Below, one piece after another: positions 32,498 through 41,646 of a DNA stretch of 64,000 nt (position 1 is the first letter of the stretch; the number at the start of each line of letters is the position of its first letter). A program made the position numbers and the translations under genes. The notes beneath the pieces are model-generated. The model was not told the origin of the DNA. It worked only from the letters and a program-made list of their open reading frames with translations, and made no database searches. The stretch lies in NCBI RefSeq assembly GCF_020524355.2, contig NZ_CP129019.1, positions 4,400,001 through 4,464,000 of the forward strand, in the 5' to 3' direction. The stretch is from Mesobacillus subterraneus. GTDB taxonomy: Bacteria; Bacillota; Bacilli; Bacillales; Cytobacillaceae.

Positions 32498-32546
32498 ACT
32501 CCTTGCCCTGTAATGGGGCCGTTTAGACCAAAAGGAGGTGACAGTG
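32498..32546 (+). promoter_or_regulatory. Candidate S6:S18-binding rpsF leader
   Basis: TTGCCCTGTAATGGGGCCG can form a GCCC/GGGC stem with a CCG next to it, directly upstream of the rpsF ribosome binding site. Many bacteria have an rpsF leader bound by the S6:S18 complex, with a conserved CCG. The match is by eye only. Confidence 0.45.
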
Positions 32547-32834
32547 ATGAGAAAGTACGAAATTATGTACATCATCCGCCCAAACATTGAAGAGGAAGCT
32601 AAAAAGGCTCTTACAGAGCGTTTCAGCTCAATCCTTACAGAAAACGGTGCGGAAGTTGCAGAAGCTAAGGAATGGGGCAAACGCCGCCTAGCTTATGAAA
32701 TCAATGATTTCCGTGATGGCTACTACCAGCTTGTTAAGGTAAACGCTTCTCCGGCAGCAGTTGAGGAATTCTCTCGTCTTGCTAAGATCAGCGAAGATAT
32801 CATTCGCCACATCGTTATTAAAGAAGAAGAATAA
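32547..32834 (+). CDS. rpsF: 30S ribosomal protein S6
   Basis: 95 residues, [19 protein letters not shown] ... [23 protein letters not shown], typical S6, which forms a heterodimer with S18. ATG 32547 is chosen, eight bases after AAAGGAGG; a GTG nine bases earlier overlaps the site. First gene of the rpsF-ssb-rpsR operon. Confidence 0.97.
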   Translation: MRKYEIMYIIRPNIEEEAKKALTERFSSILTENGAEVAEAKEWGKRRLAYEINDFRDGYYQLVKVNASPAAVEEFSRLAKISEDIIRHIVIKEEE

Positions 32835-32867
32835 TTAATGATATAAATATAAACTTTCAGCGTCAGA

Positions 32868-32883
32868 TGTTTCACATGGAACA
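32868..32883. promoter_or_regulatory. parS-like site between rpsF and ssb
   Basis: TGTTTCACATGGAACA; its complement TGTTCCATGTGAAACA differs from the parS consensus at one central base (T for C). It could be a weaker Spo0J loading site. Confidence 0.6.
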
Positions 32884-32912
32884 TTCATGCTGAGGGGAAG
32901 GAGTTGATTCTG

Positions 32913-33410
32913 ATGATGAATCGTGTCATTCTTGTCGGTCGTTTGACCAAGGATCCTGAATTACGTTTCACACCGAATGGAGTTGCGGTGGCTACTTTCA
33001 CTCTTGCGGTAAATCGTTCATTTACCAACCAGCAGGGGGAAAGAGAAGCTGACTTCATCAACTGTGTGGTATGGCGTCGTCCAGCCGAAAACGTTGCTAA
33101 CTTCTTGAAGAAGGGCAGTCTTGCAGGTGTTGATGGACGAGTTCAAACTCGCAGCTACGAAGGACAAGATGGTAAGCGTGTATACGTTACAGAAGTTCTT
33201 GCTGAAAGTGTTCAGTTCCTTGAGCCCAAAGGACAGTCTTCAGACAGAGGGGATAGCGGTTATTCCCGTCAAAATGATCAAGGTTCCCCATTCGGGAATC
33301 AGAATCAGAACCAGAATCAACGCCAGAATCAAGGTTATACAAAAGTTGATGAAGATCCATTTGCAGGTGGCGGCCAGATCGACATTTCAGATGATGATCT
33401 TCCATTCTAA
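32913..33410 (+). CDS. ssb: Single-stranded DNA-binding protein SsbA
   Basis: The OB-fold occupies about residues 1-110 ([41 protein letters not shown]). A Gln/Asn-rich disordered linker with [13 protein letters not shown] follows, and then the acidic tip DISDDDLPF that recruits partner proteins. ATG 32913 lies nine bases after GGGGAAGGAG. It sits between the genes for S6 and S18 as in B. subtilis; 165 residues. Confidence 0.97.
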   Translation: MMNRVILVGRLTKDPELRFTPNGVAVATFTLAVNRSFTNQQGEREADFINCVVWRRPAENVANFLKKGSLAGVDGRVQTRSYEGQDGKRVYVTEVLAESVQFLEPKGQSSDRGDSGYSRQNDQGSPFGNQNQNQNQRQNQGYTKVDEDPFAGGGQIDISDDDLPF

Positions 33411-33436
33411 TATAACTCGGACTTGAAATAGAATAA

Positions 33437-33697
<261 letters not shown>

Positions 33698-33709
33698 TGA
33701 TCGGATTTT

Positions 33710-33742
33710 AAAAGGCAGCGGGGCATCCCGCTGCCTTTTATA
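33710..33742 (+). terminator. rpsF-ssb-rpsR terminator
   Basis: AAAAGGCAGCGGG/CCCGCTGCCTTTT perfect 13-bp stem. Confidence 0.88.
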
Positions 33743-33870
33743 TTAGTTTTTATGACACTTCGTTTGCTTGTCATTGTTCTAGAAGCTAAAATAGTTCTTA
33801 TCGGTTATTTAAAAATGGCTGCTACTTGGTTCAGGATAATGTTGTAAAATCCAGCATGAACCTTATAGTA

Positions 33871-34013
33871 ACCAAGGCGCTTACGCATTTCTGTGTCTAG
33901 CTTCAGCGTCAAGCCCCTCGAGACGCTTCAATCCGCCCAATGAAGTCAAAGAACGACTTCACTGGTCGGCTTTCCAGCGCTTGTCGGGTCTGACCAAGGC
34001 GCTTACGCATTTC
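33871..34013. repeat. Modular origin-region repeat, copy E
   Basis: A leading half-unit ACCAAGGCGCTTACGCATTTC, then a full unit with CTAGCTTCAGCGTCAAGCCC, CTCGAGACGCTTC, GAAGTCAAAGAACGACTTCA, TTTCCAGCGCTTGTCGGG and again CAAGGCGCTTACGCATTTC. It ends 15 bp before the yybS start, so it supplies that gene's leader sequence. Confidence 0.85.
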
Positions 34014-34027
34014 AGGTGAGGTGGATT

Positions 34028-34970
34028 ATGAGAAATACATACAAGCTGACGGAAGGTGCCATCCTGTTAGCAATTTTTGCAGTTTTATTGTTGATTACTT
34101 TTTATATACCTGGTCTGGGGTTAGTAGTGAATCTGTTTCTTTCTTTGCCGTTCTTATTTTTCGGAGCTAAATATGACGGGAAAAGTACGGCTGTGTTTAC
34201 TCTTGCAGCTGTTTTATTATCGATGATATTGGGGTCACTTCTTGCAATTCCACTTGCATTGGCTTATGGGACAACTGGTGCTGTGATGGGTTACATGGTC
34301 AAGAAAGCTAAAAGCAGGTTTGCCGCATACATAGCAGGCTCACTCGTGTTTCTTTTGAATTTAGTGGCACAATATGCATTGTCGGTCGTTTTATTTAAAA
34401 TTAATATAATCGATGAATTAATGGAGGCCTTTCGTGTCTCAACCGACCAGGCAATCAAAATGCTGGAACAAATGGGGCAGGCTCCCTGATGAGAAACTCA
34501 TCAAGCAATTTGAAGCAATGATTGATATGATGGAAGTGCTTATGCCAAGTATGTTCGTCATGGCCTCATTTTTGATTGTGTTCTTGCTTCAGCTTGTCTC
34601 GTTCCCATTCTTGAAACGATTCGGAATCCAGGTACCAACCTGGGGGCCCTTCAGAGATTTGAACCTGCCTAAGAGCATATTATGGTATTACCTCATTGCG
34701 ATGATTGCAGCATTGATCATGCAGCCGGAAAAAGGGACTTACTGGTTCTGGGCAATTTCCAACCTTACTTTCATATTGCAGATGCTGATGGTTCTCCAAG
34801 GACTATCATTCGTGTTTTATGTTACACATATAAAACGGTATCCTAAAGCTGTTCCAATCATCATCATTATCGTGACTTTCCTCCTGCCATTTGTTCTTTA
34901 TATTGTCAGGATATTAGGTATAATTGATTTAGGGTTTGACTTAAGAAAACGTCTTGGGGAGAAGAAGTAA
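34028..34970 (+). pseudogene. yybS: DUF2232 membrane protein YybS, frameshifted
   Basis: A polytopic protein of about 313 residues when repaired, with roughly eight hydrophobic segments (LLAIFAVLLLITFYIPGLGLVV; later VMASFLIVFLLQLVSF and IIIIIVTFLLPFVLYIV). The first frame ends EQMGQAP-stop at 34489; an extra G at 34480-34481 separates it from LPDEKLIKQFEAMIDMM. ATG 34028 has AGGTGAGGTGG upstream. It precedes gdpP as in B. subtilis; the molecular role is unknown. Confidence 0.87.
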
Positions 34971-35000
34971 TCAGAAACTAACGCTTTAGGAGCTGAGCAC

Positions 35001-36976
35001 ATGCCTTCTTATTTAGAGAGGCGGCAAATACGTTATCCATTGTATGGATTGATGGCCGTAACACTGGTGCTAATCGGATTTCTGTCATACTATAACTGGA
35101 TTATAGGAGCGGCAGGGTTCATTTTCACTGGCCTGTTGATATATCTCATTTTTCAAGTAAACCATAAGATTAGGCAGGAGACGGAAGAGTATATCTCCAC
35201 GCTGTCTTATCGGGTAAAAAAAGTCGGCGAGGAAGCACTGATGGAAATGCCCATTGGGATTATGCTGATCAATGACGACTATTATATTGAGTGGACGAAT
35301 CCTTTCATTGCTGCTAGTTTCAATGAAGACTCGCTTGTCGGCAAATCACTGTATGATGTAGCAGATGCGGTCATTCCATTGATTAAGCAAGAGGTGGAAA
35401 CAGAAATCATTACTCTTCATGACCGGAAGTTCAGGGTCATCCATAAACCTGAAGAACGCCTGCTCTACTTTTTCGATGTGACCGAACAGGCTGAAATTGA
35501 AAAGATGTACAAGGATGAGCGCACGGTTATTTCGATTATTTATCTTGATAATTATGAGGAACTGACCCAGGGAATGGATGACCAGACGAAAAGCAGCTTG
35601 AACAGTCTTGTGACTTCCATCCTAAATAAATGGGCTACTAATAATGGGGGGTATTCCTCAAGAGAGTATCTTCTGAGCGGTTCATTGCTGTTTTTAGCGA
35701 ACATATCCTTTTGCTGCTTGAAAAAGGGAAATTCTCGATTCTCGATGAAGTAAGGGAAACGTCTTCGAAGCAAAATGTCCCGTTAACATTGAGCATCGGT
35801 GTTGGCACAGGATATTCATCGCTTCCTGAGCTCGGTACTCAGGCACAATCCAGCCTTGACTTGGCCTTGGGGCGCGGTGGTGACCAGGTTGCGATCAAGC
35901 AGCCTAATGGCAAAGTGAAGTTTTATGGCGGCAAGACGAATCCAGTTGAAAAACGCACAAGGGTAAGGGCTCGAGTTATCTCTCATGCCTTGAAAGAACT
36001 GGTAATCGAGAGTGACAAGGTCTTGATTATGGGACACAAAAACCCTGACATGGACGCAATCGGTTCGGCGATTGGGATTCTCAAAGTAGCACAGATGAAT
36101 AAGCGCGAAGGTTTTATTGTCTATAATAAAAATGAGATTGATACAGGTGTCCAACGCCTGATGGATGAAATTAAGGAAAACGAATCGCTCTATTCTAGAT
36201 TCATTTCGCCTGAGCAGGCATATGAAATTGCATCGGATGACACATTGCTTGTCGTTGTAGATACGCATAAACCATCACTAGTGATTGATGAGAGACTTTT
36301 GAACCGGATTGAGAACATCATCGTGATTGACCATCATCGCCGGGGTGAGGAATTCATTAAGAATCCTCTGCTCGTCTACATGGAGCCTTATGCTTCATCA
36401 ACTGCTGAGCTAGTAACGGAATTGCTAGAATATCAACCGAAGAATGGAAAAATCCAGATGCTAGAGGCTACTGCTTTATTGGCGGGGATTATCGTCGACA
36501 CTAAAAGCTTTACCTTACGGACAGGCGCCCGTACTTTTGATGCGGCATCATATCTGAGAAGCCACGGTGCGGACACCATTCTTGTCCAGAAGTTTTTAAA
36601 AGAAGATATTAATACGTATATCAGAAGAGCTAAAATCATAGAGAATGTTTATTTTTACCGAGATGGCATTGTCATTTCAAAAAGCGCGGATGATGTATAT
36701 TGCGATCATGTCTTGATAGCACAGGCTGCAGATACTCTGTTGACGATGGATGAAGTATCAGCGTCATTTGTCATCTCAAAAAGATCTGAGGATACCATTG
36801 GTATCAGTGCAAGGTCGCTTGGCGAAATCAATGTTCAGGTGATCATGGAAAACCTCGAAGGCGGCGGGCATTTAACCAATGCTGCGACCCAGATGTATGA
36901 CATAACTACTGATGAGGCAGAAACACTTTTACAAAATGCAATAGATGATTATCTAGAAGGGGGACAAAAAGAATGA
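35001..36976 (+). pseudogene. gdpP: c-di-AMP phosphodiesterase GdpP, frameshifted
   Basis: Membrane-bound enzyme that hydrolyses c-di-AMP. It has two N-terminal membrane helices (residues about 15-55), a degenerate PAS domain (MPIGIMLINDDYYIEWTNPF), a degenerate GGDEF domain, then DHH (IMGHKNPDMDAIGSAIGI, IVIDHHRRGEEF) and DHHA1 (NLEGGGHLTNAA). One A is missing at about 35676 (CTGAGCGG for CTGAAGCGG), giving a stop at 35753. The next frame overlaps from 35711 and continues to the end. The stop overlaps rplI by four bases. gdpP loss is a known route to high c-di-AMP and beta-lactam tolerance in Firmicutes, so a true mutation is conceivable. Confidence 0.92.
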
Positions 36977-37422
36977 AAGTAATCTTTTTGAAGGACGTTA
37001 AAGGAAAAGGCAAAAAAGGCGAAATCAAAAATGTGGCAGATGGCTACGCACACAATTTCCTGATCAAACAAGGTCTAGCTGTTGAAGCAAATCAAGCTGC
37101 TATGAGTTCCCTGAGCGCACAACAAAAGAAAGAAGAGAAAATGACACAGCAGGAGCTTGAAGATGCGAAAGCTTTGAAGGAAAAACTGGAAAAAGTTACA
37201 GTAGAATTATCCGCTAAATCTGGCGAAGATGACCGTCTTTTCGGCTCAATCACAAGCAAGCAGATTGCTGATGAGCTGCAAAAAGCCCATGGCATCAAGC
37301 TTGATAAGCGTAAGATTGAGCTTTCGGATGCTATTCGTACACTTGGATATACGAAGGTTCCAGTAAAGCTACATAAAGATGTTCAGGCAACGTTAAATGT
37401 TCATGTAAAAGAAGGAAAATAA
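36973..37422 (+). CDS. rplI: 50S ribosomal protein L9
   Basis: 149 residues. The N-terminal domain [19 protein letters not shown]...GYAHNFLI is followed by a long central helix and the C-terminal domain ([24 protein letters not shown]). It overlaps the gdpP stop (ATGA), so it is normally coupled to gdpP translation. Confidence 0.98.
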   Translation: MKVIFLKDVKGKGKKGEIKNVADGYAHNFLIKQGLAVEANQAAMSSLSAQQKKEEKMTQQELEDAKALKEKLEKVTVELSAKSGEDDRLFGSITSKQIADELQKAHGIKLDKRKIELSDAIRTLGYTKVPVKLHKDVQATLNVHVKEGK

Positions 37423-37543
37423 TTTACAGTTCCATTAACCCATAAACATGATAAAATAATATAGTTACAGAAATAGGTGATCGGTTCTGCTGATCACTTT
37501 TTTCAATTCGCAGAGAAAGTCAATTCTGTAAGGGGGCAGGCAG

Positions 37544-38908
37544 ATGAGTGAATTATTCGCGGATCGACTTCCGCCGCAAAACATGGAAGCGGAACAAGCC
37601 GTAATTGGCGCAATATTTTTAGAGCCATCAGCTTTAACTCTTGCTTCAGAAGTTTTAGTACCAGAAGACTTTTACCGTGTTGCGCACCAGAAAATCTTCA
37701 ACGTTATGCTCGATCTAAATGATAAAGGAAAAGCCATCGACCTGGTGACCGTCACTGAGGAATTGGCGTCGTCCAAGCTGATTGAAGATGTTGGAGGCGT
37801 CAGTTATTTAAGTGAATTGGCCGCATCGGTTCCGACGGCTGCTAATATAGAGTATTATGCTAGAATCGTAGAGGAAAAGTCATTGCTGAGAAGGCTCATT
37901 CGGACAGCATCAGGCATCGCAGAAGATGGCTATATGCGTGAGGATGAAGTCGAGGCATTACTTGCAGAAGCAGAAAAGAATATCATGGAGGTTGCCCAGC
38001 GCAAAGGCGGAGGAGCCTTCCATAATATAAAAGATGTCCTTGTCAGGACATACGATAACATTGAAGAAATGCATAACCGTCAAGGAGATATCACTGGCCT
38101 TGAGACTGGATTTACTGAGCTTGACCGCATAACTGCAGGTTTTCAGCGAAACGATTTGATCATTGTCGGCGCCCGTCCATCTGTCGGTAAAACAGCATTC
38201 GCCCTGAATATCGCCCAGAACGTTGCGAAAAAGACAGGAGAGAATGTCGCGATCTTCAGTTTGGAGATGGGCGCAGAGCAGCTTGTCATGCGTGTTCTTT
38301 GTGCTGAAGGCAATATTGATGCCCAAAGGCTGCGTACAGGTTCCCTGACGGATGAAGACTGGGGCAAATTGACGATGGCAATGGGAAGCCTATCGAATAC
38401 AGGGATCTTCATTGATGATACCCCTGGTGTAAAAATTACCGATATCAGGTCAAAATGCCGCCGATTAAAGCAGGAACATGGACTGGGCATGATTATGATT
38501 GACTACCTCCAGCTGATCCTTGGGAGCGGGCGTGCCGGCGAAAACCGCCAGCAGGAAGTATCAGAGATTTCCCGTTCACTTAAACAACTTGCGCGTGAAT
38601 TGCAAGTGCCTGTAATTGCGCTGTCTCAGCTTTCCCGTGGTGTGGAACAGCGACAGGACAAGCGCCCGATGATGTCCGATATTCGTGAATCAGGTTCGAT
38701 CGAGCAGGATGCCGATATCGTTGCCTTCCTTTACCGTGATGACTATTATGATAAGGAATCAGAAGATAAGAATATCATTGAAATCATCATTGCCAAGCAG
38801 CGTAACGGCCCGGTAGGAACCGTGAAGCTGGCATTCGTAAAAGAATATAATAAATTCGTCAATATTGAAAATAGATACGACGAATCGTACGCTCCACCAG
38901 GGGCATAA
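37544..38908 (+). CDS. dnaC: Replicative DNA helicase (DnaC in B. subtilis, DnaB family)
   Basis: Hexameric 5'-3' fork helicase of 454 residues. The N-terminal DnaB domain has PPQNMEAEQAVIGAIFLEP. The RecA-like domain carries Walker A GARPSVGKTAFALNI, Walker B IMIDYLQLI, and SQLSRGVEQRQDKRPMMSDIRESG. The start is ATG 37544 behind AAGGGGGCAGGCAG. It follows rplI as in B. subtilis, with a terminator directly after. Confidence 0.98.
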   Translation: MSELFADRLPPQNMEAEQAVIGAIFLEPSALTLASEVLVPEDFYRVAHQKIFNVMLDLNDKGKAIDLVTVTEELASSKLIEDVGGVSYLSELAASVPTAANIEYYARIVEEKSLLRRLIRTASGIAEDGYMREDEVEALLAEAEKNIMEVAQRKGGGAFHNIKDVLVRTYDNIEEMHNRQGDITGLETGFTELDRITAGFQRNDLIIVGARPSVGKTAFALNIAQNVAKKTGENVAIFSLEMGAEQLVMRVLCAEGNIDAQRLRTGSLTDEDWGKLTMAMGSLSNTGIFIDDTPGVKITDIRSKCRRLKQEHGLGMIMIDYLQLILGSGRAGENRQQEVSEISRSLKQLARELQVPVIALSQLSRGVEQRQDKRPMMSDIRESGSIEQDADIVAFLYRDDYYDKESEDKNIIEIIIAKQRNGPVGTVKLAFVKEYNKFVNIENRYDESYAPPGA

Positions 38909-38945
38909 TGAGAATTAATCCTTAAGGATTGATTCTCTTTTTTTG
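38909..38945 (+). terminator. dnaC terminator
   Basis: AGAATTAATCCTT/AAGGATTGATTCT stem (one wobble) followed by CTTTTTTT. Confidence 0.85.
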
Positions 38946-38975
38946 CAGTAAATTTATTAAGACAATAGAAGATGT

Positions 38976-39031
38976 GATTTTTACGAACGAAATAATTATA
39001 ATATAAATTTAATGTTCGTGTTTGGTTGACT
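38976..39031 (+). promoter_or_regulatory. Candidate PurR operator and purA promoter
   Basis: TTTTTACGAACGAAA (38978-38992) and the inverted AATGTTCGTGTTT (39011-39023) resemble the paired PurBoxes (core CGAAC) bound by PurR in Bacillus. TTGACT at 39026 is a plausible -35. The spacing fits only loosely. Confidence 0.5.
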
Positions 39032-39108
39032 TTGTACTATTTTTATTGGTAAACTTTATATGTTTGAAACGGAAATAATAACCGTATACCTTTGGAGGTG
39101 CTTTTTAT

Positions 39109-40398
39109 ATGTCATCCGTAGTAGTAGTTGGTACACAATGGGGAGACGAAGGAAAAGGGAAGATTACTGACTTCCTTTCAGAGAATGCTGAAGTGATTGC
39201 CCGTTATCAGGGAGGGAACAATGCCGGACATACAATAAAATTCAATGGTGAAACATATAAATTGCATTTGATTCCATCAGGAATTTTTTATAATGATAAA
39301 ATCAGTGTCATCGGTAACGGCATGGTTGTCGATCCGAAAGCGCTCGTGAAGGAACTTGCTTATCTTCACGATAAAGATGTTAAGACAGACAACTTGCGAA
39401 TCAGCAACCGTGCGCATGTCATCCTTCCCTATCACCTGAAACTTGATGAAGTGGAAGAAGCGAGCAAGGGTGCTAATAAAATCGGAACGACCAAAAAGGG
39501 AATCGGTCCTGCATACATGGACAAGGCTGCGAGAACGGGTATCAGAATCGCCGACCTTCTTGACAGGGAAGTCTTCGAGGAGAAGCTAACACGGAATCTC
39601 GAGGAAAAGAACCGCCTGTTAGAGCGCATCTATGAAACTGAAGGATTTAAGCTTGAGGATATTTTAGATGAGTATTATGAGTATGGACAACAAATCAAGG
39701 ATTATGTCGTCGATACATCCGTTGTTTTGAACAATGCTTTGGATGAAGGACGCCGTGTTCTATTTGAAGGTGCACAGGGCGTCATGCTCGACATCGACCA
39801 GGGAACATATCCATTCGTTACATCATCCAATCCAGTAGCTGGCGGTGTTACAATCGGTTCTGGTGTAGGTCCAACGAAAATCACCCATATTGTGGGAGTT
39901 TCTAAGGCTTATACGACTCGTGTAGGCGATGGACCATTCCCTACAGAGTTAGATAACGAAATCGGCCACCATATCCGTGAGGTAGGACGCGAATACGGCA
40001 CGACAACAGGTCGCCCACGCCGTGTCGGCTGGTTCGACAGCGTCGTTGTCCGCCATGCACGCCGTGTTAGCGGAATCACTGATCTATCGTTGAATTCTAT
40101 CGATGTGTTAACTGGCATTGAATCCCTTAAAATCTGTGTAGCATATCGCTACAAGGGTGAGCTAATCGAAGAATTCCCTGCAAGCCTTAAGACACTTGCT
40201 GAATGCGAGCCAGTCTACGAGGAGCTGCCAGGCTGGACAGAAGATATCACTGGAGTGAAATCACTAGACCAACTCCCTGAAAACGCAAGACACTATCTTG
40301 AGCGCATCTCACAACTGACAGGCATCCCATTGTCCATCTTCTCAGTCGACCCGGACCGCACGCAGACAAATGTCGTCCGCAGCCCTTGGAGATCATAA
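39109..40398 (+). CDS. purA: Adenylosuccinate synthetase
   Basis: Converts IMP and aspartate to adenylosuccinate with GTP, the first committed step to AMP. It has 429 residues, N-terminal [44 protein letters not shown] and [14 protein letters not shown] [23 protein letters not shown] 39109 has a TTGGAGGTG site. Candidate PurR boxes lie upstream. Confidence 0.99.
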   Translation: MSSVVVVGTQWGDEGKGKITDFLSENAEVIARYQGGNNAGHTIKFNGETYKLHLIPSGIFYNDKISVIGNGMVVDPKALVKELAYLHDKDVKTDNLRISNRAHVILPYHLKLDEVEEASKGANKIGTTKKGIGPAYMDKAARTGIRIADLLDREVFEEKLTRNLEEKNRLLERIYETEGFKLEDILDEYYEYGQQIKDYVVDTSVVLNNALDEGRRVLFEGAQGVMLDIDQGTYPFVTSSNPVAGGVTIGSGVGPTKITHIVGVSKAYTTRVGDGPFPTELDNEIGHHIREVGREYGTTTGRPRRVGWFDSVVVRHARRVSGITDLSLNSIDVLTGIESLKICVAYRYKGELIEEFPASLKTLAECEPVYEELPGWTEDITGVKSLDQLPENARHYLERISQLTGIPLSIFSVDPDRTQTNVVRSPWRS

Positions 40399-40407
40399 TA
40401 ATTATTG

Positions 40408-40447
40408 AACAAGCCCCCGGATGACTAAGGTCGGGGGCTTGTTTTTA
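40408..40447 (+). terminator. purA terminator
   Basis: AACAAGCCCCCG/CGGGGGCTTGTT stem followed by TTTTATT. The 280 bp from here to the tRNAs show only likely tRNA promoter sequence. Confidence 0.88.
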
Positions 40448-40728
40448 TTGATGGGAGTCCTAGCTGTTTACAGTTCACGGGATTACGGCTTGAATTTGCG
40501 GAAACGGCATCTCGTTTCACGTAAATACATCCCAACTTCGCAGAATTAACCTAATTTAGCAAATTTCTAATGATAAATGGAACAAATTTAGGGGAAAAAG
40601 AGTGAACGACGAAGAAAAATACAATAAAGCAAAAAAATATTTCAAAAAGATATATACAAACAATAAAATGCTATGGTAATATAAACAACGTTGTCACTGA
40701 TTCGACAAAAAGCGATAAAGTTTGATAG

Positions 40729-40804
40729 GAGCCATTAGCTCAGTCGGTAGAGCATCTGACTTTTAATCAGAGGGTCGAAGGTTCGAGTCCTTCATGGCTC
40801 ACCA
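40729..40804 (+). tRNA. tRNA-Lys (anticodon TTT)
   Basis: 76 nt with CCA encoded; acceptor GAGCCAT pairs with ATGGCTC, the anticodon loop CTTTTAA sits in stem CTGA/TCAG, and the T-loop is GGTTCGAGTCC. Confidence 0.97.
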
Positions 40805-40874
40805 AGATTTTTTCGCGGTAGCGAAAAATTATCCTCCTTAACTTTACATCAGTGAAAAAGGATCAACTAAATAT

Positions 40875-40949
40875 GGCCCCTTGGTCAAGCGGTTAAGACA
40901 CCGCCCTTTCACGGCGGTAACACGGGTTCGAATCCCGTAGGGGTCACCA
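40875..40949 (+). tRNA. tRNA-Glu (anticodon TTC)
   Basis: 75 nt with CCA encoded; acceptor GGCCCCT/AGGGGTC, anticodon stem CCGCC/GGCGG with loop CTTTCAC, T-loop GGTTCGAATCC. Like tRNA-Lys it is followed by an AGATTTTTCGCG..AGCGAAAA hairpin. Confidence 0.97.
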
Positions 40950-40989
40950 AGATTTTTCGCGACAGCGAAAATAAATTACATATTATTTT

Positions 40990-41095
40990 GGCTCAATAGC
41001 TCAGTCAGTTGCTTGCTTCTCCGAATAAGCATCTATGGCAACTTGCGAGAAAAACCGAGAGGTCATTCAAGCAAAGGACTTAAACGAACTAAAGT
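40990..41095 (+). other. tRNA-Phe-like 5' half with foreign insert (decayed tRNA)
   Basis: GGCTCAATAGCTCAGTCAGT (40990-41009) copies the 5' half of the tRNA-Phe at 41118, then diverges into about 60 bp containing GCTTCTCCGAATAAGC. It then rejoins as AGCAAAGGACTT before decaying. No complete cloverleaf can be drawn. Confidence 0.55.
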
Positions 41096-41117
41096 TTAGG
41101 AAACTACATATCATCTT

Positions 41118-41188
41118 GGCTCAGTAGCTCAGTCGGTAGAGCAAAGGACTGAATCCTTGTGTCGGCGGTTCGATTCCGTCCTGAGCCA
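41118..41188 (+). tRNA. tRNA-Phe (GAA) with a two-base deletion in the anticodon loop
   Basis: Acceptor GGCTCAG/CTGAGCC, D-arm and T-arm (GGCGGTTCGATTCCGTC) match tRNA-Phe. The anticodon arm reads GGACTGAATCC where the family has GGACTGAAAATCC, leaving a 5-nt loop, which should not work in decoding. CCA is not encoded. Either a tRNA pseudogene or a sequence error. Confidence 0.8.
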
Positions 41189-41192
41189 TTAA

Positions 41193-41231
41193 AAAAGGGA
41201 GCGTGTCATATGACATGCTCTCTTTTTTTTT
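41193..41231 (+). terminator. tRNA-cluster terminator
   Basis: GAGCGTGTCAT/ATGACATGCTC stem followed by nine T. Confidence 0.88.
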
Positions 41232-41267
41232 GTTAAGGAAGATAACTTCATCTTGTTTTCATAATCT

Positions 41268-41305
41268 ATCTCCAGCGCCTAGCCCCTGGATTCGCTTTTT
41301 GTTCT
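41268..41305. repeat. Fragment of the modular origin-region repeat (copy F)
   Basis: CTCCAGCGCCTAGCCCCTGG then TTCGCTTTTTGTTC: the beginning and end of a unit with the middle missing, apparently by deletion. Confidence 0.65.
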
Positions 41306-41321
41306 GTAACATTAATGTAAT
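41305..41321 (+). promoter_or_regulatory. Candidate WalR box upstream of the M23 peptidase gene
   Basis: TGTAAC-ATTAA-TGTAAT matches the WalR consensus of two TGTWAH hexamers five bases apart. It is 326 bp upstream of the M23 gene start. The rest of this gap (to 41646) is AT-rich with no gene seen. Confidence 0.45.
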
Positions 41322-41646
41322 ATAACGATAATCTTCCTATTTTTAACATGTTTGTATTGCTATTAATAACATTATTCAATAATAATCCTCCAAAAGCAGG
41401 AGAATATCCTAATATTACTAGGTTTTTTGATTATTTTAAATATGTTGGATAGGTAAATGTTCCGATATCTAATTCCATTTAACTGACAAAAATCGTAATA
41501 AAATGTCAGCTATTATACATTTTTGTTACATAATGAAGACTAGCCTTTCCACCGATACATTATATGGTAAAGTATAAAGGTACGATTATCAAAAATAGTT
41601 ATTTAGAACTAGACTAATAGTTTTTGACCGTTGTAGGAGGATCAGG

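Noticed and set aside
40512..40530. GTTTCACGTAAAT as a parS site after purA
   Set aside because: Too many mismatches in the second half of the palindrome.
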